Below, piece after piece: positions 45,654 through 58,024 of a DNA stretch of 64,000 nt (within the stretch, counting starts at the first letter, position 1; each line of letters starts with the position of its first letter). Under the pieces are notes generated by a model. That model made no database searches and was not told the DNA's origin. It was given only the letters and a program-made list of their open reading frames with translations. The stretch lies in NCBI GenBank assembly GCA_011009095.1, contig VTPC01091064.1, positions 1 through 64,000 on the forward strand. The letters are read 5' to 3'. The translations under genes and the position numbers were made by a program. This DNA is from Ignelater luminosus. Its lineage: Eukaryota; Arthropoda; Insecta; Coleoptera; Elateridae.

Positions 45654-47480
45654 ATGCCAAAATAAAAGAAAAGTGTACGTTCTGCATTAAATCGGTGTGT
45701 GAAAGAATTCAGTGATTTTACAACGGGCGGAAGTGTTTTATTTTGCAAATTTTGTAAAGTTTCGGTAAAAGCAACAAAAAGTTTCAAGTAACTTAACATC
45801 TTGTAACGTAACCTTGTGTTACGCAAATTTGATCTCTAGTTTAACTAGGACTCAAAAGGTCCTAGGCCGGCTAAACTCAATGGGTGGCCTTGAGGGTAGA
45901 TAAAGAGGAACTGTGTAATCAATTAACAAATCAACCAATCTTAAGAAGCTGAAATTAAGCGTAAAAAGCAAAACACAACTCACCACATTCAAATTTTCAA
46001 AAATTTTGTCTACAGCTGTGCAAAAATTTTAAAAATGGGAAAAAATCTGAAACAAATGCACAAAAAAACCTACTTAATGGTCGCTTCCTAAAGTTGCAAA
46101 TCAAACGCTCTGAAGGAGCACAAAAGTCTGGATCTGTTAAATTTAACATGGCTACAAACAAACAGCTTTGTTAAAATCGTTAGAATGCATTTATCCTGGT
46201 TAAATGTCTATTTTTAAATATTATTAAATTTAAGCAATTAAAACAAAGATTGGATAAGTCTTTTCGGATTATTATATTTTCACAAGTTCTCCATGGAGAT
46301 TCCTACCGCTTTGGAAAGTTAGCAGAGGCCATCGAGTGCACCCTCGAAGCAGCTAAGTGGACGAACAATCCCAAGGCTTGCAGATGAAGATTCAGAGATT
46401 TACTGTTACAACGAGAACAACTAGGTGGCCACGCAAAATTACCACTCCCGGAACAAGCTACATAGGATCGAACAACATACCTATATGAGATTAAGAAAAC
46501 GAACCAAAATACACTCCACTTACCCTCAAAATGCTGAGGCTCGTAGCACCTGCAAAATTAACAAATCTAGGAATTTCAAAACCACTAAAACCACGAGCCC
46601 GTGCTTGGACTTAATCATTCCGTTCCCCTAACATCCAACTATTCACCAGAAAACAAGTCCCAGCTATCAGGTTTCAAAACCACAAAAATAAAGTTAAAGG
46701 GCAAAAAAATTCGTTAACCCTAAAAGATTCAACAAAGAATTTTTGAAAAGCTAAAGTGTGTAGTTCAATTCTCAATGCTAAAATATTAGGCTCAATCATC
46801 TCTCCACCCGAGAGGAAACTATGAAAAAATTGAAAATCACACTGAAAGTAAAGATGCAACTACCACATGCAACGTAAGCGAAAAGTGACCGTTACAACCT
46901 GCAGACTGCAAAACACCAAAGTAATAAGAACAGAAAAAGCCAGGACAAAACACAACAATTATTAATGACTGCTATATCAAAGTCAGGTCCTAGATCAATA
47001 GAAATTTACGAATGAATACTTGTGCATACAAATTACAAAATTACAAGTTTTTGGAAAAACACACTAAGTAAAATATTCCAAATAAATCAACAATTACATG
47101 GTGCCACTGTATCAAACTACACTAGCAAAATTAAGGAACAAAATAAAAAATAAAAATATTTAGGTTTGTTTAGGCAAAACAACGGATGTGGAGCAAAGAT
47201 ATATCGCAAATTTATTCTAGGAATTTTAGTGACCAGAAGGAATCCAGTATTCAATTAGTTTGCACCGATCCAGCATCTTATGTGCAGAAAGCTATATTTG
47301 GATTACAAGTAATGTACCCTAAAATGATACATGTTACGTGTTAACGCATGGCTTATATCGAGAAGCTGAATTGATTCTCTCTCTGTATCCCAACGTAGAC
47401 ACGTTAATCTTTACAGTAAAAAGGCTTTTTAAAAGCTCCTTCCTGGTTAATCACATTCAGAGATATTACTGGCACCTTTA
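45654..47480 (+). pseudogene. Decayed BED-finger hAT-derived gene
   Basis: Two blocks of one protein. Block 1 (45,654-45,815): a start Met followed at once by a stop, then VRSALNRCVKEFSDFTTGGS then VLFCKFCKVSVKATKSFK, matching the N-terminal BED-like finger of a common insect hAT-derived family. Block 2 (about 46,995-47,480): YKLQNYKFLEKHTK, IPNKST, then TTLAKLRNKIKNKN, KTTDVEQRYIANL, VMYPKMIHVTC and KGFLKAP. In that family these line up with FLEKYTGK, ESTLRKNY, DETTDVEGRYVAN and LYPKMIHVTCLAHGLH. Many stops and shifts. The roughly 1.2 kb between blocks (45,830-46,980) has no similarity and is probably an insertion. Confidence 0.75.
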
Positions 47481-48384
47481 AATTATTTTTTGTTGCTTGC
47501 TTGTATAGTTTGTGTTGTGTATTTTTCAGGTCCTTTCATCATTATATTAATAATAACATTTAAAAACAAAAGTAGAATTTGTTAAAAGCGAATTTGTGTA
47601 AATTTTCACAAATTGATGTAGAAAGAATTAACACATGGCAATAATCTGATTGGAGTTTTTAAGTGCGACGTTTAAACTTAATTGCAATATTTATTTAATG
47701 CTATTTAAAGTGAAACCAAAAACTGCGTTTATTGTTTATTAACATAGAAAAGTAGCCTTTATTTAATGTAAAATACGCGACTGACACGTGCAACAAGCCC
47801 ATTGCTTTGTGCGACGCCAAAAGAATTTTTTCATAATATAAACTTGTCTTGTCAACAGGAGCAGAAAATTTCTCTTCGAAAATTTATTACATCGTGTTAT
47901 AGTTAAATGTAATGTTTTCTTGTTATAATTTTGATTTACACTATGTTTTACGTTTTATTATTAGGCCTAGTTGTTTAGATTTAATTAAATTCTAATTAAA
48001 CTTATGATTGTTTTAAAATGGATTTTCTCTGTTTTCAATTAGGTAATTTAGGACACTTTTTAGTGCATATTGCATGTATATTTTAAAGTTTTATAGGCTT
48101 GTTTAAGTAGTTTTCATAATATATGAGGTTTAGCACCAAAAACCTTTTTGATATTTTGATTATTTATCATTATCATATACGAAATCATTTATTTCCAGCA
48201 AAATAGCGATACTTTTATGTAAATTATACCAGTTGCCTAGTGTAAAACTATGCTTATGTAATCACAATGCAAATAGAATAATCTTTGTCCTTGGTACAAA
48301 TTGAACAAACACCATTCATTGCTATTATGCCCTCTTATATATTAAACATGACACTTTACAACATTATTTAAATTAACCGCAATA

Positions 48385-48413
48385 TTCGTTATATCAACTG
48401 TCAGATTATAAAA
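48385..48413 (+). promoter_or_regulatory. Conserved leader just before the EcKL start codon
   Basis: TCAACTGTCAGATTATAAAA precedes the ATG and is matched by TCAACTGTTAGATTATAAAT before the paralogue at 58,025. The TCAACTG/TCAG part resembles an insect initiator, but no firm TATA box sits 30 bp upstream. Its use as a transcription start is inference. Confidence 0.3.
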
Positions 48414-49721
48414 ATGTACCAGAAAAACGTGGATTTTACGGAAAATGACTGTAAAATTGTACTTGGAAAATATTACGGTGATAAACCAGTAAAACTAATA
48501 AATTTTAAATTGGCGCCTATATCGGATGAAATAAATGGTTTTATGGGTGAGCACCTACGTCTTAAACTCGAAGTTGTCAATGAAGCTAATGAAACGGAAA
48601 TTATACAATTTTTTGTGAAGACAATAATAGCTGAACAGGAGGTGATGGCTGAATTTACAAGAGCTGGTGACATGTTTAACAAAGAAATATATTGGTATGA
48701 ATTTCTAAATGATGTAAAACAAGAATGTCCGGATGTAGATATTAGTTTTTCACCAAAATATTATTGTTCCCGTGAAAACGATTTTATTGTTTTAGAGGAT
48801 CTTTGCTTAAGTGGATGTAAAATGCCTCAAGGGTTTATTTTAGATAAGGATCATTTAAAGATGGCTTTGAAGAGTATTGCTAAATATCATACAGCGAGTA
48901 TAATTTATGAAGAAGTAAAATCTAAGAAGTTGGGAAGAAGATATTCTTTACTTGAAGATTATGGTAAATATTTGCAAGAGTCTATGTATAGAAAAGATGA
49001 GAACTATTTAGGTTATAAATATATTAGATGTGCTTTAAAAGCTTTGCAAACACTTGTCGATTTGTTACCGGAAGTAGGACTGACTTCTGAAGAATTTAAA
49101 GAGAGATTAGAGATTTTAACTGATCAAGCTTTTGAAGATTCTAAACCCAGTAGCATATTCAGAAATGTTTGGAGCAATGGAGATTTGTGGGCCAAAAATA
49201 TAATGTTTAAGTATGAGAATGATGTTCTTATTAATTGTAAAGTTTTCGATTTTCAATTACAGCGTTATAATCCACCAGCACACGATGCTGTTTTCATGGT
49301 TTACGAATCAACAACTAAATGTGAAAGACGCCGATATTCAAAACAATATTTAGCGTATTATTATCAGGAACTGAGTAGTGAATTAGGAAAATTTGGACTA
49401 GATATAAATAATATTGTAAATAAAGAAGATTTTAATAAATCGTGTAAATTAGCAATGCCCGTTATAAAATTAAGTAAAACTCTCTATCGTTCACTACACG
49501 CAATGAGTGAGGAAACTTATAGAAAAATCACTAGGGAACCTGATTTGTACGCTAAACTAACATTCGAGGATCGTACAGAATTCGTCACAAATTTATTTAA
49601 GACGGAAAAGTGCTATAAAGAGGAAATGACGACTTTATTGGAGGATCTTAGAGATTTGTTAATAAATAAGAATATTGCTCCGGAATTCACTACTGTCGAA
49701 TATAATTTAGCTGAATTTTAA
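48414..49721 (+). CDS. Single-unit EcKL, 435 aa, with Asn in place of catalytic-loop His
   Basis: A single intronless EcKL (PF02958) unit of normal length. N-terminal nucleotide loop NGFMGEHLRLKLEV, FIVLEDLCLSG hinge-like motif, AKYHTASI, then the catalytic loop N255-G-D257-L-W-A-K-N262 and metal Asp D279 in VFDFQLQRYNPPAHD. The family normally has HGD; here the His is Asn while Asp and both other key residues remain, so activity is possible but unproven. The start M1 (MYQKNVDFTENDC) aligns with the paralogue at 58,025, and a conserved leader precedes it. A poly(A) signal lies 58 bp past the stop. Probable role: phosphorylation of a small molecule (ecdysteroid, plant or xenobiotic compound) in the cytosol; substrate unknown. 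Confidence 0.93.
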   Translation: MYQKNVDFTENDCKIVLGKYYGDKPVKLINFKLAPISDEINGFMGEHLRLKLEVVNEANETEIIQFFVKTIIAEQEVMAEFTRAGDMFNKEIYWYEFLNDVKQECPDVDISFSPKYYCSRENDFIVLEDLCLSGCKMPQGFILDKDHLKMALKSIAKYHTASIIYEEVKSKKLGRRYSLLEDYGKYLQESMYRKDENYLGYKYIRCALKALQTLVDLLPEVGLTSEEFKERLEILTDQAFEDSKPSSIFRNVWSNGDLWAKNIMFKYENDVLINCKVFDFQLQRYNPPAHDAVFMVYESTTKCERRRYSKQYLAYYYQELSSELGKFGLDINNIVNKEDFNKSCKLAMPVIKLSKTLYRSLHAMSEETYRKITREPDLYAKLTFEDRTEFVTNLFKTEKCYKEEMTTLLEDLRDLLINKNIAPEFTTVEYNLAEF

Positions 49722-49778
49722 ATAGCAAGTAGGACTTTTGGGTGATTACTTAAATTTAAAAATTAAAATACTAAATGG

Positions 49779-49784
49779 AATAAA
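49779..49784 (+). promoter_or_regulatory. Poly(A) signal AATAAA of the 48.4 kb EcKL
   Basis: Canonical signal 58 bp after the stop. The corresponding place in the broken paralogue reads AACGAA, so the signal is lost there; another AATAAA lies further down in both copies. Confidence 0.55.
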
Positions 49785-49904
49785 ATCAACGTGAGCTTTT
49801 ATATAAAGTATATTTCTATAAAAAGCAAAAAAAAAATTAACATAATGATTGCAAATGATGCTGATGAGATTCAGGATTGTGTTTTGGTTATTAGAGAGTA
49901 ATTA

Positions 49905-50099
49905 GAGCTTTTGCAAAAACAAGTAACGTAGGACGCGACGTAACGTTATTGTTCACGTTTTAGTTATTCTAATTTTGTAATGCAGTAAAGATGAATTCTT
50001 TTTGCAATCTTTATTAGGTTTATAATCTTTTTCTATAAAACAACGTTGTTGTACAAAAAATAACGTTACGTCTTACGTCAGATGTTTTCGTAAATACTC
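49905..50099. mobile_element. 195-bp MITE in the 3' flank of the EcKL
   Basis: Flanked by TA (49,903-49,904 and 50,100-50,101). The left end GAGCTTTTGCAAAAACAAGT and the right end (reverse complement) GAGTATTTACGAAAACATCT continue into a shared GACGTAACGTTATT over about 45 bp. The paralogous flank near 59,825 lacks it and reads straight into AAGGGGCGT, giving an empty site. Confidence 0.85.
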
Positions 50100-50254
50100 T
50101 ATTTAAGGGGCGTAAGGTCAGTAAATAAATTAATACATTTTAGTTGTACCTAAATAACGGTACTGCGCAACGATTGTCAAAACTTCCTTAGATTATAAGT
50201 AATAAAAGTAAAGTTTAACGGAATTTGTTTTTAATAAAAATAGTCTATCTAATG

Positions 50255-50850
50255 ATTTGTAAAAAACGCTAATGTTAAATTTGTAGAATTATTGTCTTTT
50301 TAACACTGGCACGTTTAAATTATAGAGAAAAAATCACAAAGTTATAAAATTACTGATAAAATTTTCATTATTAAATAATCTACAGTTTTGGAAAACTTTG
50401 CAAAAACTATCTCAACACTCGCGCTCATAACATCAATATTACAAACAGCGTCTTAGGTGAGAATCTTTGACATTTAGTTTGGGCAAATTAAAATTTGGTT
50501 GTTGTTTGGTTAAAAATTAAGATAAGGGTTATGTCGTAGATTACATCATGCTATTAGGAAGATTTTCGCAAAACTTTTTGACATTTCTGGACAATTTAAA
50601 TCCACATGATCTTTTTCTCCCATCCTACTGTAAGAATTATGTATGATAATTTCCGTAATAAAAAGAACTTTATAACCTTTAAAACCGACATTATTTTTCT
50701 TAAATGTAAGACACATTGGTGAGTTCCTTCCTATAAAATCAATAGACACCTAGTATTCTATAGTTTAAATCTTCACTGTATGATTTTTTTTGTTTAAGAT
50801 TCATTTGGAATAGTAAAATATATTGTACATTAAGGAAAAAAATGTAACAA
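50255..50850. other. Non-coding between EcKL duplicate and piggyBac relic
   Basis: Nothing recognised. Confidence 0.45.
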
Positions 50851-50854
50851 CTAC

Positions 50855-52514
50855 CTGTGAATATCCTTTGCAGTCCTGATATTTACATTTGATATGTTTG
50901 TTGGCCTAAGAAGGCCAATGGTCTTTTTCATCTAAACGAACTTCTTTTACTTCTAGTGTTTGGGCAGTTCCTTTCTTTTTCTTTATTTGCTGTTGTTCTT
51001 CTACACTAGTTGAAAGTTTTTCTCTTTTTGTAATTAAATATCTTAGTCCAACTGATTGTGTGAGACATGCTGTTTGGCAATTCTTTTGCTCCTGAACTTT
51101 TCTATACAGCATCCAGCTATATGTCCCTGCTAAATCTAACAAATGACAGAATAATCGAAAATACTATTTCTTACTTCGTTGAAGGATTTTCACCCTACCT
51201 AAGTTACTATCTAGGACTATCTACTCGTTTATTACAAAAGGACAGTTGACACTGATAGAGTTACCAACTTGTTATCTTTCCATACAAGTGATGATATGTC
51301 AATTGCATCATAGTTTCCAACAAGTTCAGACACTGGCTCTTTTGCATTTGTTTTTATAGCTTTATCATCAGGAAGTTTATAGTTTGATATTCTGTTTCTT
51401 TGAACAGTACCCAATCTATAAATACCTTGCTTAGCAAGATAAGTCAAAAGAGGAATTGATGTATAATAATTATCAAAATATATCCTGTAATTCATATTAG
51501 ATGGAACAATTCTGGCTTATCTGACTACAACGTTTAAAGAAGCTTTAAGGTTGGGTTCATTTACCAATCTTTTACCCTCAAACTTTTCCTGGCCATTGTA
51601 CATTTCTATATTGTAAGCATACCCCAAAACACCACAAAAAAATTTAAAACCCAATTTATGAGGTTTCTTGGGCATACACTGCTTTAGGTAATGTCTGGCT
51701 TAGGTTGAGCAGATTTGCTTACCCACAGATAAATACTGTTCAAGTATATCTTTAGAAAAATTTGTGTTTAGAGCATCTACTAGAGGTCTTACTTTATGCA
51801 GTCTATTATAATTTGGACTGTCACGTGGCAATGCAGTTTCATTATTATTGAAATGTAAGAAATGTATTTTTTTATTTTCTGGAAACCTGTCCTCTGACCA
51901 ATAAGATCTAATATTTAGTAGATGATCAAGAGACACATATAAAGTAATGCCAATGTCGCTTTTTGTGATTTTGGGAGGCCTACCAATATCTTTTTGAATA
52001 CCATGCAGATCTGTTTCTTTTACTATTTTGTCAAAATCAGAATAAGTTAAATAAATAGAAACAAATTCTTACGAACTTTTCAATTCCAAAACATAACTAG
52101 GCAAAGATGTGTTTCCATAAAGATTCAGCTGTTGGTCGGTCAGTTTTAACCCTTTCTTCTTCCAGGTTATATCTAAAAAGATTTTTTCAGCTGCAATATT
52201 TATATAACAGAAATGTTCAAATACCTTAATGCTGGACAAACTTATGTCTTGTCGAGGTCCAGAAGTAACAGCGTCACTGATTTGAACATCATTACAATTT
52301 GTAACATTTTCATTATCTTCATTATCTTCATTTTTTCCATTTTTGCCTACCACTTCACTTAACAAATTTTACCTTTTTATTCTTCATCAGATCTGCACAC
52401 TTCTCCCATAGTACCATTCCATTTTAGCTGTTTGATTCTATTCTCACATCCTGTTCGGCAATCATCTTCAATTTCCTTTTTTTTGTTGCACGCAATTTTT
52501 TTTATTTTTGCCAT
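50855..52514 (-). pseudogene. Second, decayed piggyBac-type transposase
   Basis: Read on the minus strand from MAKIKKIACNKKKEIEDDCR (start near 52,514) through an acidic N-terminus, FCYINIAAEKIFLDITWKKK, LNLYGNTSLPSYV, then HLLNIRSYWSEDRFPENKKI, LSVGKQICST, CMPKKPHKLGFKF, IYFDNYYTSIPLLTYLAKQG, and the C-terminal WPS plus a cysteine-rich tail (KCKYQDCKGY-like). These are the DDE_Tnp_1_7 landmarks. The first catalytic position (VDEQ in the family) reads VGKQ, so Asp is lost; the second (FDNYYTS) is kept. At least four stops or shifts. It is a different subfamily from the element at 19.8-22.1 kb, and I could not fix its ends. Confidence 0.8.
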
Positions 52515-52519
52515 ATCTC

Positions 52520-55500
52520 ATTTTTTGCAAAAAAAATAACCTTTGATTTTTATTGCATTTTCATCTAGTTGTGTTTGCCGAAGAATCAAATTCAATGCTT
52601 GTGTTTAATTTAGAAGCACGACATCAGGTTTGCAAAATTTTAATTTTATATTGCCGCTAACTTCTTTCAGTTTCTAGAATTCTTGTGAATTTTCTAAAAA
52701 ACTCACTTTTTGATAACCAGGGTTCTTTCATGCCAAGTTGTTTCTTCCATTGGGAAAGGGTAGTTTTCCAAGCCGTAATCAGCGATCGAAATAAATACAA
52801 CATCTAATGGTTGAGTTAGATGGGTGGAATTGCTATCAGTAATTATTTGTCGCAAAGTCCCAACGACTTTGATCCAAACATCAAAACCAAAGAATTAGAC
52901 CATGTAACTTTAGAGGCTTCCTTTCTCTAGGTCGAATAGAATTTTTAGATTTATATACGACATAGCACGGTAGCATAGTTTCATCAGCAGATGCCGCAAA
53001 TATAACAGAGACGGTTGATTTAACTGTGTTCATTACCCTTTCGAAGTTTTACAAATATTTTTAGAAATCATTTTGCATTATTCTAGGACATTACTCAGCT
53101 TATTTTCATTCTAGTTAATGATGCTACTGGAAGAAATTCCATCAACACGCTTTTCTAAATTATCAAAGAAGATATTTATAATATTAGAGGAAACATCTGC
53201 GCGACACCGTTTAATGTTTTGGCAAAAACTTTATGCAAGTCTTACTATTTTAAAATCTGTCTATGGCGTCTATATAAACCTCATTTCGTACAACCCTATA
53301 ACATCTTTACAATTGCAGCCTTCTTTTGACTAGTAGAGCAGTTTGTCTGTTCTGCTTCTTAATATTCGTGTTCTCTAAACGCTTTGAATCGCAGAATATG
53401 GGATTGAAACTCCCACAATGGTTGCTTGATATTTGATCCTATTACATGACGTCATCACCGTGCTTCTTGTATTTTTTTGCACGTGATTCGGCTTATAAAC
53501 TCGATTTATCCCGCGAAATTCTAATCAAGTGGCCAAAAAAAGCAAAATTCCTGATTAAGAAACCATACTATCAACAAAAGACTGTTTGGGTAGCTAGGTA
53601 TTTAGGTAGGTAGAGGTACTTACCACTACAGGGCTACACTAAACGCTTTTGCTCCAAAATTCCATGCTTATACCAAGCTTGCTAGGATTGTTATGATTAC
53701 TAATGCGACAAAGTATTGCACATTTGTTTAAACATAGGACGTGTCCAAAAATTAACTGTGTTGACACCCTGTTGACTTGCATAAGATTAAAGTTGCGCTT
53801 GACCTTTTTATCCTATTCATACTAAAAACTCCAAATATCTCATTGTACGGTGTGTTTATTGTTGATAGATTAGAACATTTCGTTCCTGAAGAAGTATTAT
53901 TATTCACTGCATGAAAAGCTCAGCTACCCCAAAGTTTGCTAGAGCCTTCCCAGTTAGGTGGGTCTAGCTATTGTCTGATGATAACCAACGATGTCAATTA
54001 AAGAAATCATTGTGGATATTCATCTCCTGGCAGAAAAAACTGTTGAATAATAATTAATTGAGTGAATATGACCTAAAAGTATAAGTGATTCCTTTGAGAA
54101 ATCAGTAAAAATTGTAACGGGCCAGTGTTCAAAGGTATGCACAAGTCCCGTCCAGACCCATGGTAGATGTTAAATCCCGTAGCTCATGCCGCAGATGGGG
54201 TGGATCCTCAAATAAACTTGGCTAATCTCTCACAAAGAGAAGCTCACCGTTTTCCAAAACTCTTATTAAACTAATAGATGGTCGTAAAAGAGAGCGCCAG
54301 CAGTTGTAGATCGAAGGGTTCTGATGGTCGGTCACGCGACTACTCGTGAATCCGACACCCTGTATATAGGCCTCTTACGAAACCTCACCCTGTGTGTAAC
54401 TTACCTCGTGGAAGCTCTATTAAAACTCGCTCTGACGTTTCACCAATGAGACTCAATACACAAAATAAACACTGTATAAGCACTTGATTTGTCTTACTTA
54501 ATTTTGCTAAAGAAGACTTCCTTCTTTTAAAACGATACAAGAGAGAAATGCCAATTCAATATTTACTTCTCTCTTGAGCAAAGATATCTAGTCTATAATT
54601 GAAATTTGGAATATATACTACGTGCTTTTTGATAGCCAAAAGAACAAAATAATGAAATTAAGCTGCTTCGCCTGTACCAAAGATCCACTTACAAAAATAA
54701 AAATACAAGAAGTCGACCTTACTTACATTTATTAAAACAATAATGATAATAAAAAAAAATGAGTCAAACACACACAAACAAAAATACAAAAACAATAACA
54801 AAATAGCACTACAAAAGAATATCAATAAGAGGCATAAATTAATTTCTTTTTGAAGAACAGAGTCGATAAAATAATAAAAACAGAAACAAACTATAAGAAA
54901 ACAAATTATTACAATAAACAAAGCGAAGTGATTCTGTTACGTTAAAAATTTTAAAATAGAACACAAAAGATCAAAATTCAAATATTAATTAACCCGACTA
55001 AGGTAAACTTGACCATAAATTGTTAAATATTGACAACTGAGCTTTACATTTAAGAACAAAGAAATGATTGCCAAGTTAGTAATTTTGTTGCAACAATTTA
55101 TCAAACACCAGCTAAAATTACGTGGGAACGTTCCTGTTACAAATTAGTTAAAAAGTTACTTGTAAAAATTATGATTCAATAAAACAATACGAAACTGATC
55201 CGGTCTAAGCAAAGTTTTCGTATAAAATATTTCACAAAGTTCGACGTTCTCCTAGTCTTTAAACATTAAAATTCATATAATAAAACATAGCAGGTTTTTT
55301 TTCTTACTCATACAGGAATTCTTTCTTCCAGAAGGTATGTGCAGACCTCTGTTTTCCGTCGAAAGGCAGCTAGATCCAATAATTGAGAAAGCTTTAATTT
55401 CGAAGAACAACCACTTATTTTACGTTAATCGCAAAAAAACATAAGAACAAAATCCAGGCGTTTACACACAATTTTATAAACGAAAATCACTGAGTCTCAA

Positions 55501-56595
55501 GCACTATTAAAATTTTGCGGAGCTTCCAAAATGTAGTATACACACAGATGCTACACCAACGGGGCCAAAATGGTTGCGTTCCTACCCTCTACAATTTCTG
55601 CTTCCTGGAGGACACCAGCGTAATTATATTTGGGTTATACATTCCCCACGATAACGAAATTTATAAGCCTTGCTGTTGGCAAACAAACCACTTTCTTCCG
55701 CGACTATTGCGCGTCTCTGACACGAAGAAATTACGATTTCTCTGGTCCGATCTCTTTTTTTTCTAAGAGGATCGCTTCACTTAATTTGGTTTGAATCCAA
55801 TTAGGGGGTGTAGAGGTAAACGTCGAAAATTACCACACGTTGGTTCAAGTCAACAGCTATCCACGTAATGCCTAACCTCTGCGTTTTTTGTTACGCAGTT
55901 CGTACTTACGGAAGTGGGGTTAAAAAGTCGGATATACACCCTAACAGATTAAGACATTAATACTCTTTATGCGACAATGGAAAATTTTACTTGTAGATTC
56001 GCTAGTTTAAATTTGACTTCCCCTAGACTGTGTGACTGCAATATTGCAACTAATGATTCTGGGCATTTGATATTGGAAATCAACGAAAGACACGTCTACT
56101 GGAGTCTAGGTGTCGAGACCACAAAAATATTAATTCTTTAAAATAACATTATAACAAACATTCGTTTAATGAAACAATTTAAATATTGCGCGTCAAGGAA
56201 ACAAATATCCGAACGAAATTGAAAAACAGGGGCGGATTTAGTGCGAATTTTAAAATAACATTACAAAATGAATAATAGGTATCAAACACATACTCTTTAA
56301 TTCATACAGTTGTATAACATCTGGAAGAACAAATGCTTTATTTAAAGAGAATAATCGAAATAATGAACATTGTACCTTACAGAATAAAATAAGATCATCC
56401 CAAGGTATAACTTCCAAAGTTCTATTTTTAGCTTTGAGCATTTAAAGAAATGTTAACTGATAGACCATAAGTGTATAAATTAATACACGAGTGCCCTTAA
56501 AATAGGTTTGGCACAGGATTTATAATCTACAAGGGCATACAAAAGTAACATAGTAGATAATAGAAGTGCAAACAAAAGAATAAGCTATATAAGAA
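52520..56595. other. Long stretch without a recognisable gene
   Basis: Short spurious frames only. A CRE-like TGACGTCA lies at 53,448-53,455, and a CACCCTGTATATA motif, like the element ends at 19-23 kb, at about 54,357. No partner end found for it. Confidence 0.4.
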
Positions 56596-56599
56596 GTCA

Positions 56600-57250
56600 A
56601 TACAGGAAGAAGAAAAAACAATCCTTGGTGATTACAACGCAAATATACAGAAAAAGAAGAATGATTCAGGCCAGTTATTGGAAAATATAGTAAACACAAA
56701 ATGACAGACGATAATGGAGCAAGATTGATATGATTTTTAGCAGAAAGAAGAATGCAAATGAAAGCCTCATTTCTACAACATAAGAAAATTTATAACGAAA
56801 GTTGGATCAGCCCAGATAAAAAGCAATAAATCAAATGTGGAGACATTTAAAGAGAAAGAAGTAAAACAAAAATTTGCTGATCAGACAGCAAAGACAATTC
56901 AAAATAAAAGACGGAGAGAAGAAATAAACGAATAATGGAAAGTGCTAAAAGATGTAGGAAAACAAACAGCAGAACAGTATTTAGGAAGTCAAAAGCGGGA
57001 AAAAAGGAAGAGAACGAATGAAGCAAATTAGAAATACGGAAAAGCAGAATCTTAAGATTGATTTATAAAGCTATAAAAGTAGAAGGGCGCTACCAAAGCA
57101 CAAAGAGAAAGTTCTAAGAAGAACCTGAAGGACAGGTAAGGCCAAGAAGAAGCTGGAAAGAGTATGTGTACAAGAAGATATGGAAAAACTTGGAATTTCA
57201 AACTAGAAAATTATAGTACAGGATAGAAAAGCATGCAAAACAAAAGTAGA
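56600..57250 (+). mobile_element. LINE (RTE-type) remnant: endonuclease and tail, no RT
   Basis: The + strand reads with stops as the end of an RTE-type endonuclease: TIGDYNAQIQKKKNDSGQLL, then DDNGARLI, FLAERRMQMKASFLQHKK, WISPDKK. It passes into KQKFADQTAKTIQNKRRREE-type sequence and then directly into the C-terminal tail (QVRPRRSWKEYVYKKIWKNL). In the family these line up with GDFNAKIG, NGLRLIDFA, TFFQHKKIHKxTWxSPDG and GRPRKRW. The reverse transcriptase between them is missing, so it is an old internally deleted copy. Confidence 0.7.
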
Positions 57251-58024
57251 AAAATGAGCCATTGATCTTAAAGGCCTATATAGTGTTTAAAGATGTAGGT
57301 AATAATCTTGTGGTAAAATGCAAGAAATACTACGTAAAATTCAACTTTCTCTGTCAATTTGCAAATAATAGTTTTATTTTCTTATTTTTACCTTTTTATA
57401 TTTACTACCTAACTATTTAGTTGAATAGAGGAAGACATTAGTTGCTTAGGTAATTACAATAAAGACAGAATAATATTTGTCCTTGATGCAAATTGAACAA
57501 ACAACAATTCATTACTATTCTAAGGTTACCATCCTTACTGGTTTTTCCAAGATATTAGTGGTTTTTGTCCCGGTTTTTTCTTTTCTATTTATCTTTTTGT
57601 ACGAGATACAGTTAGTTTTACCACACATTAGATTCCTGGAACAAATTACTATTTGAGAATCATAAAAAACCCTACTTACGTAAAAATATGGGGAATTGTC
57701 AGCTATACTCTTCAAAATAAAAATAAAAACATATACATAAATTTTAAATTGATTAATAGAATTCTCCAAAATTAGTATAATTAGCACTTCATTATTGTAG
57801 GTATAAACGTAAAAAAACTGCAGCGTATTTTAAATAATTCCTAGCATGGTTGACTGCTAGCAGTTATTACTTGCGTCTCGTTTGCAGCTGTTTCGAAAAA
57901 AACAACTTGGAAATAAGAACCAACCTGACGCTTGCGCATAAATCCTGCAAAACCACTTATTTATAGGTGCGAGTGCATTGTCCGTTACATTTAAATAATT
58001 TGTGTCAACTGTTAGATTATAAAT

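Larger units (their letters stand above)
48274..50250. repeat. Segmental duplication, copy 1
   Basis: Contains the intact EcKL and matches 57,466-59,975. Shared 5' flank: TTGTCCTTGRTRCAAATTGA then ACAAACA; leader: TCAACTGTYAGATTATAAAW before the ATG; shared 3' flank: AATTTAAAAATTAAAATRCK, TGCAAATGATGCTGAWGAGA, AAGGGGCGTRAG and TGAATTTGTTTTTAATAAA-like. Copy 1 has a 195-bp MITE at 49,905 that copy 2 lacks. Confidence 0.85.

Noticed and set aside
53448-53455. CRE-like TGACGTCA palindrome
   Set aside because: An isolated 8-mer with no gene nearby; chance occurrence is likely.
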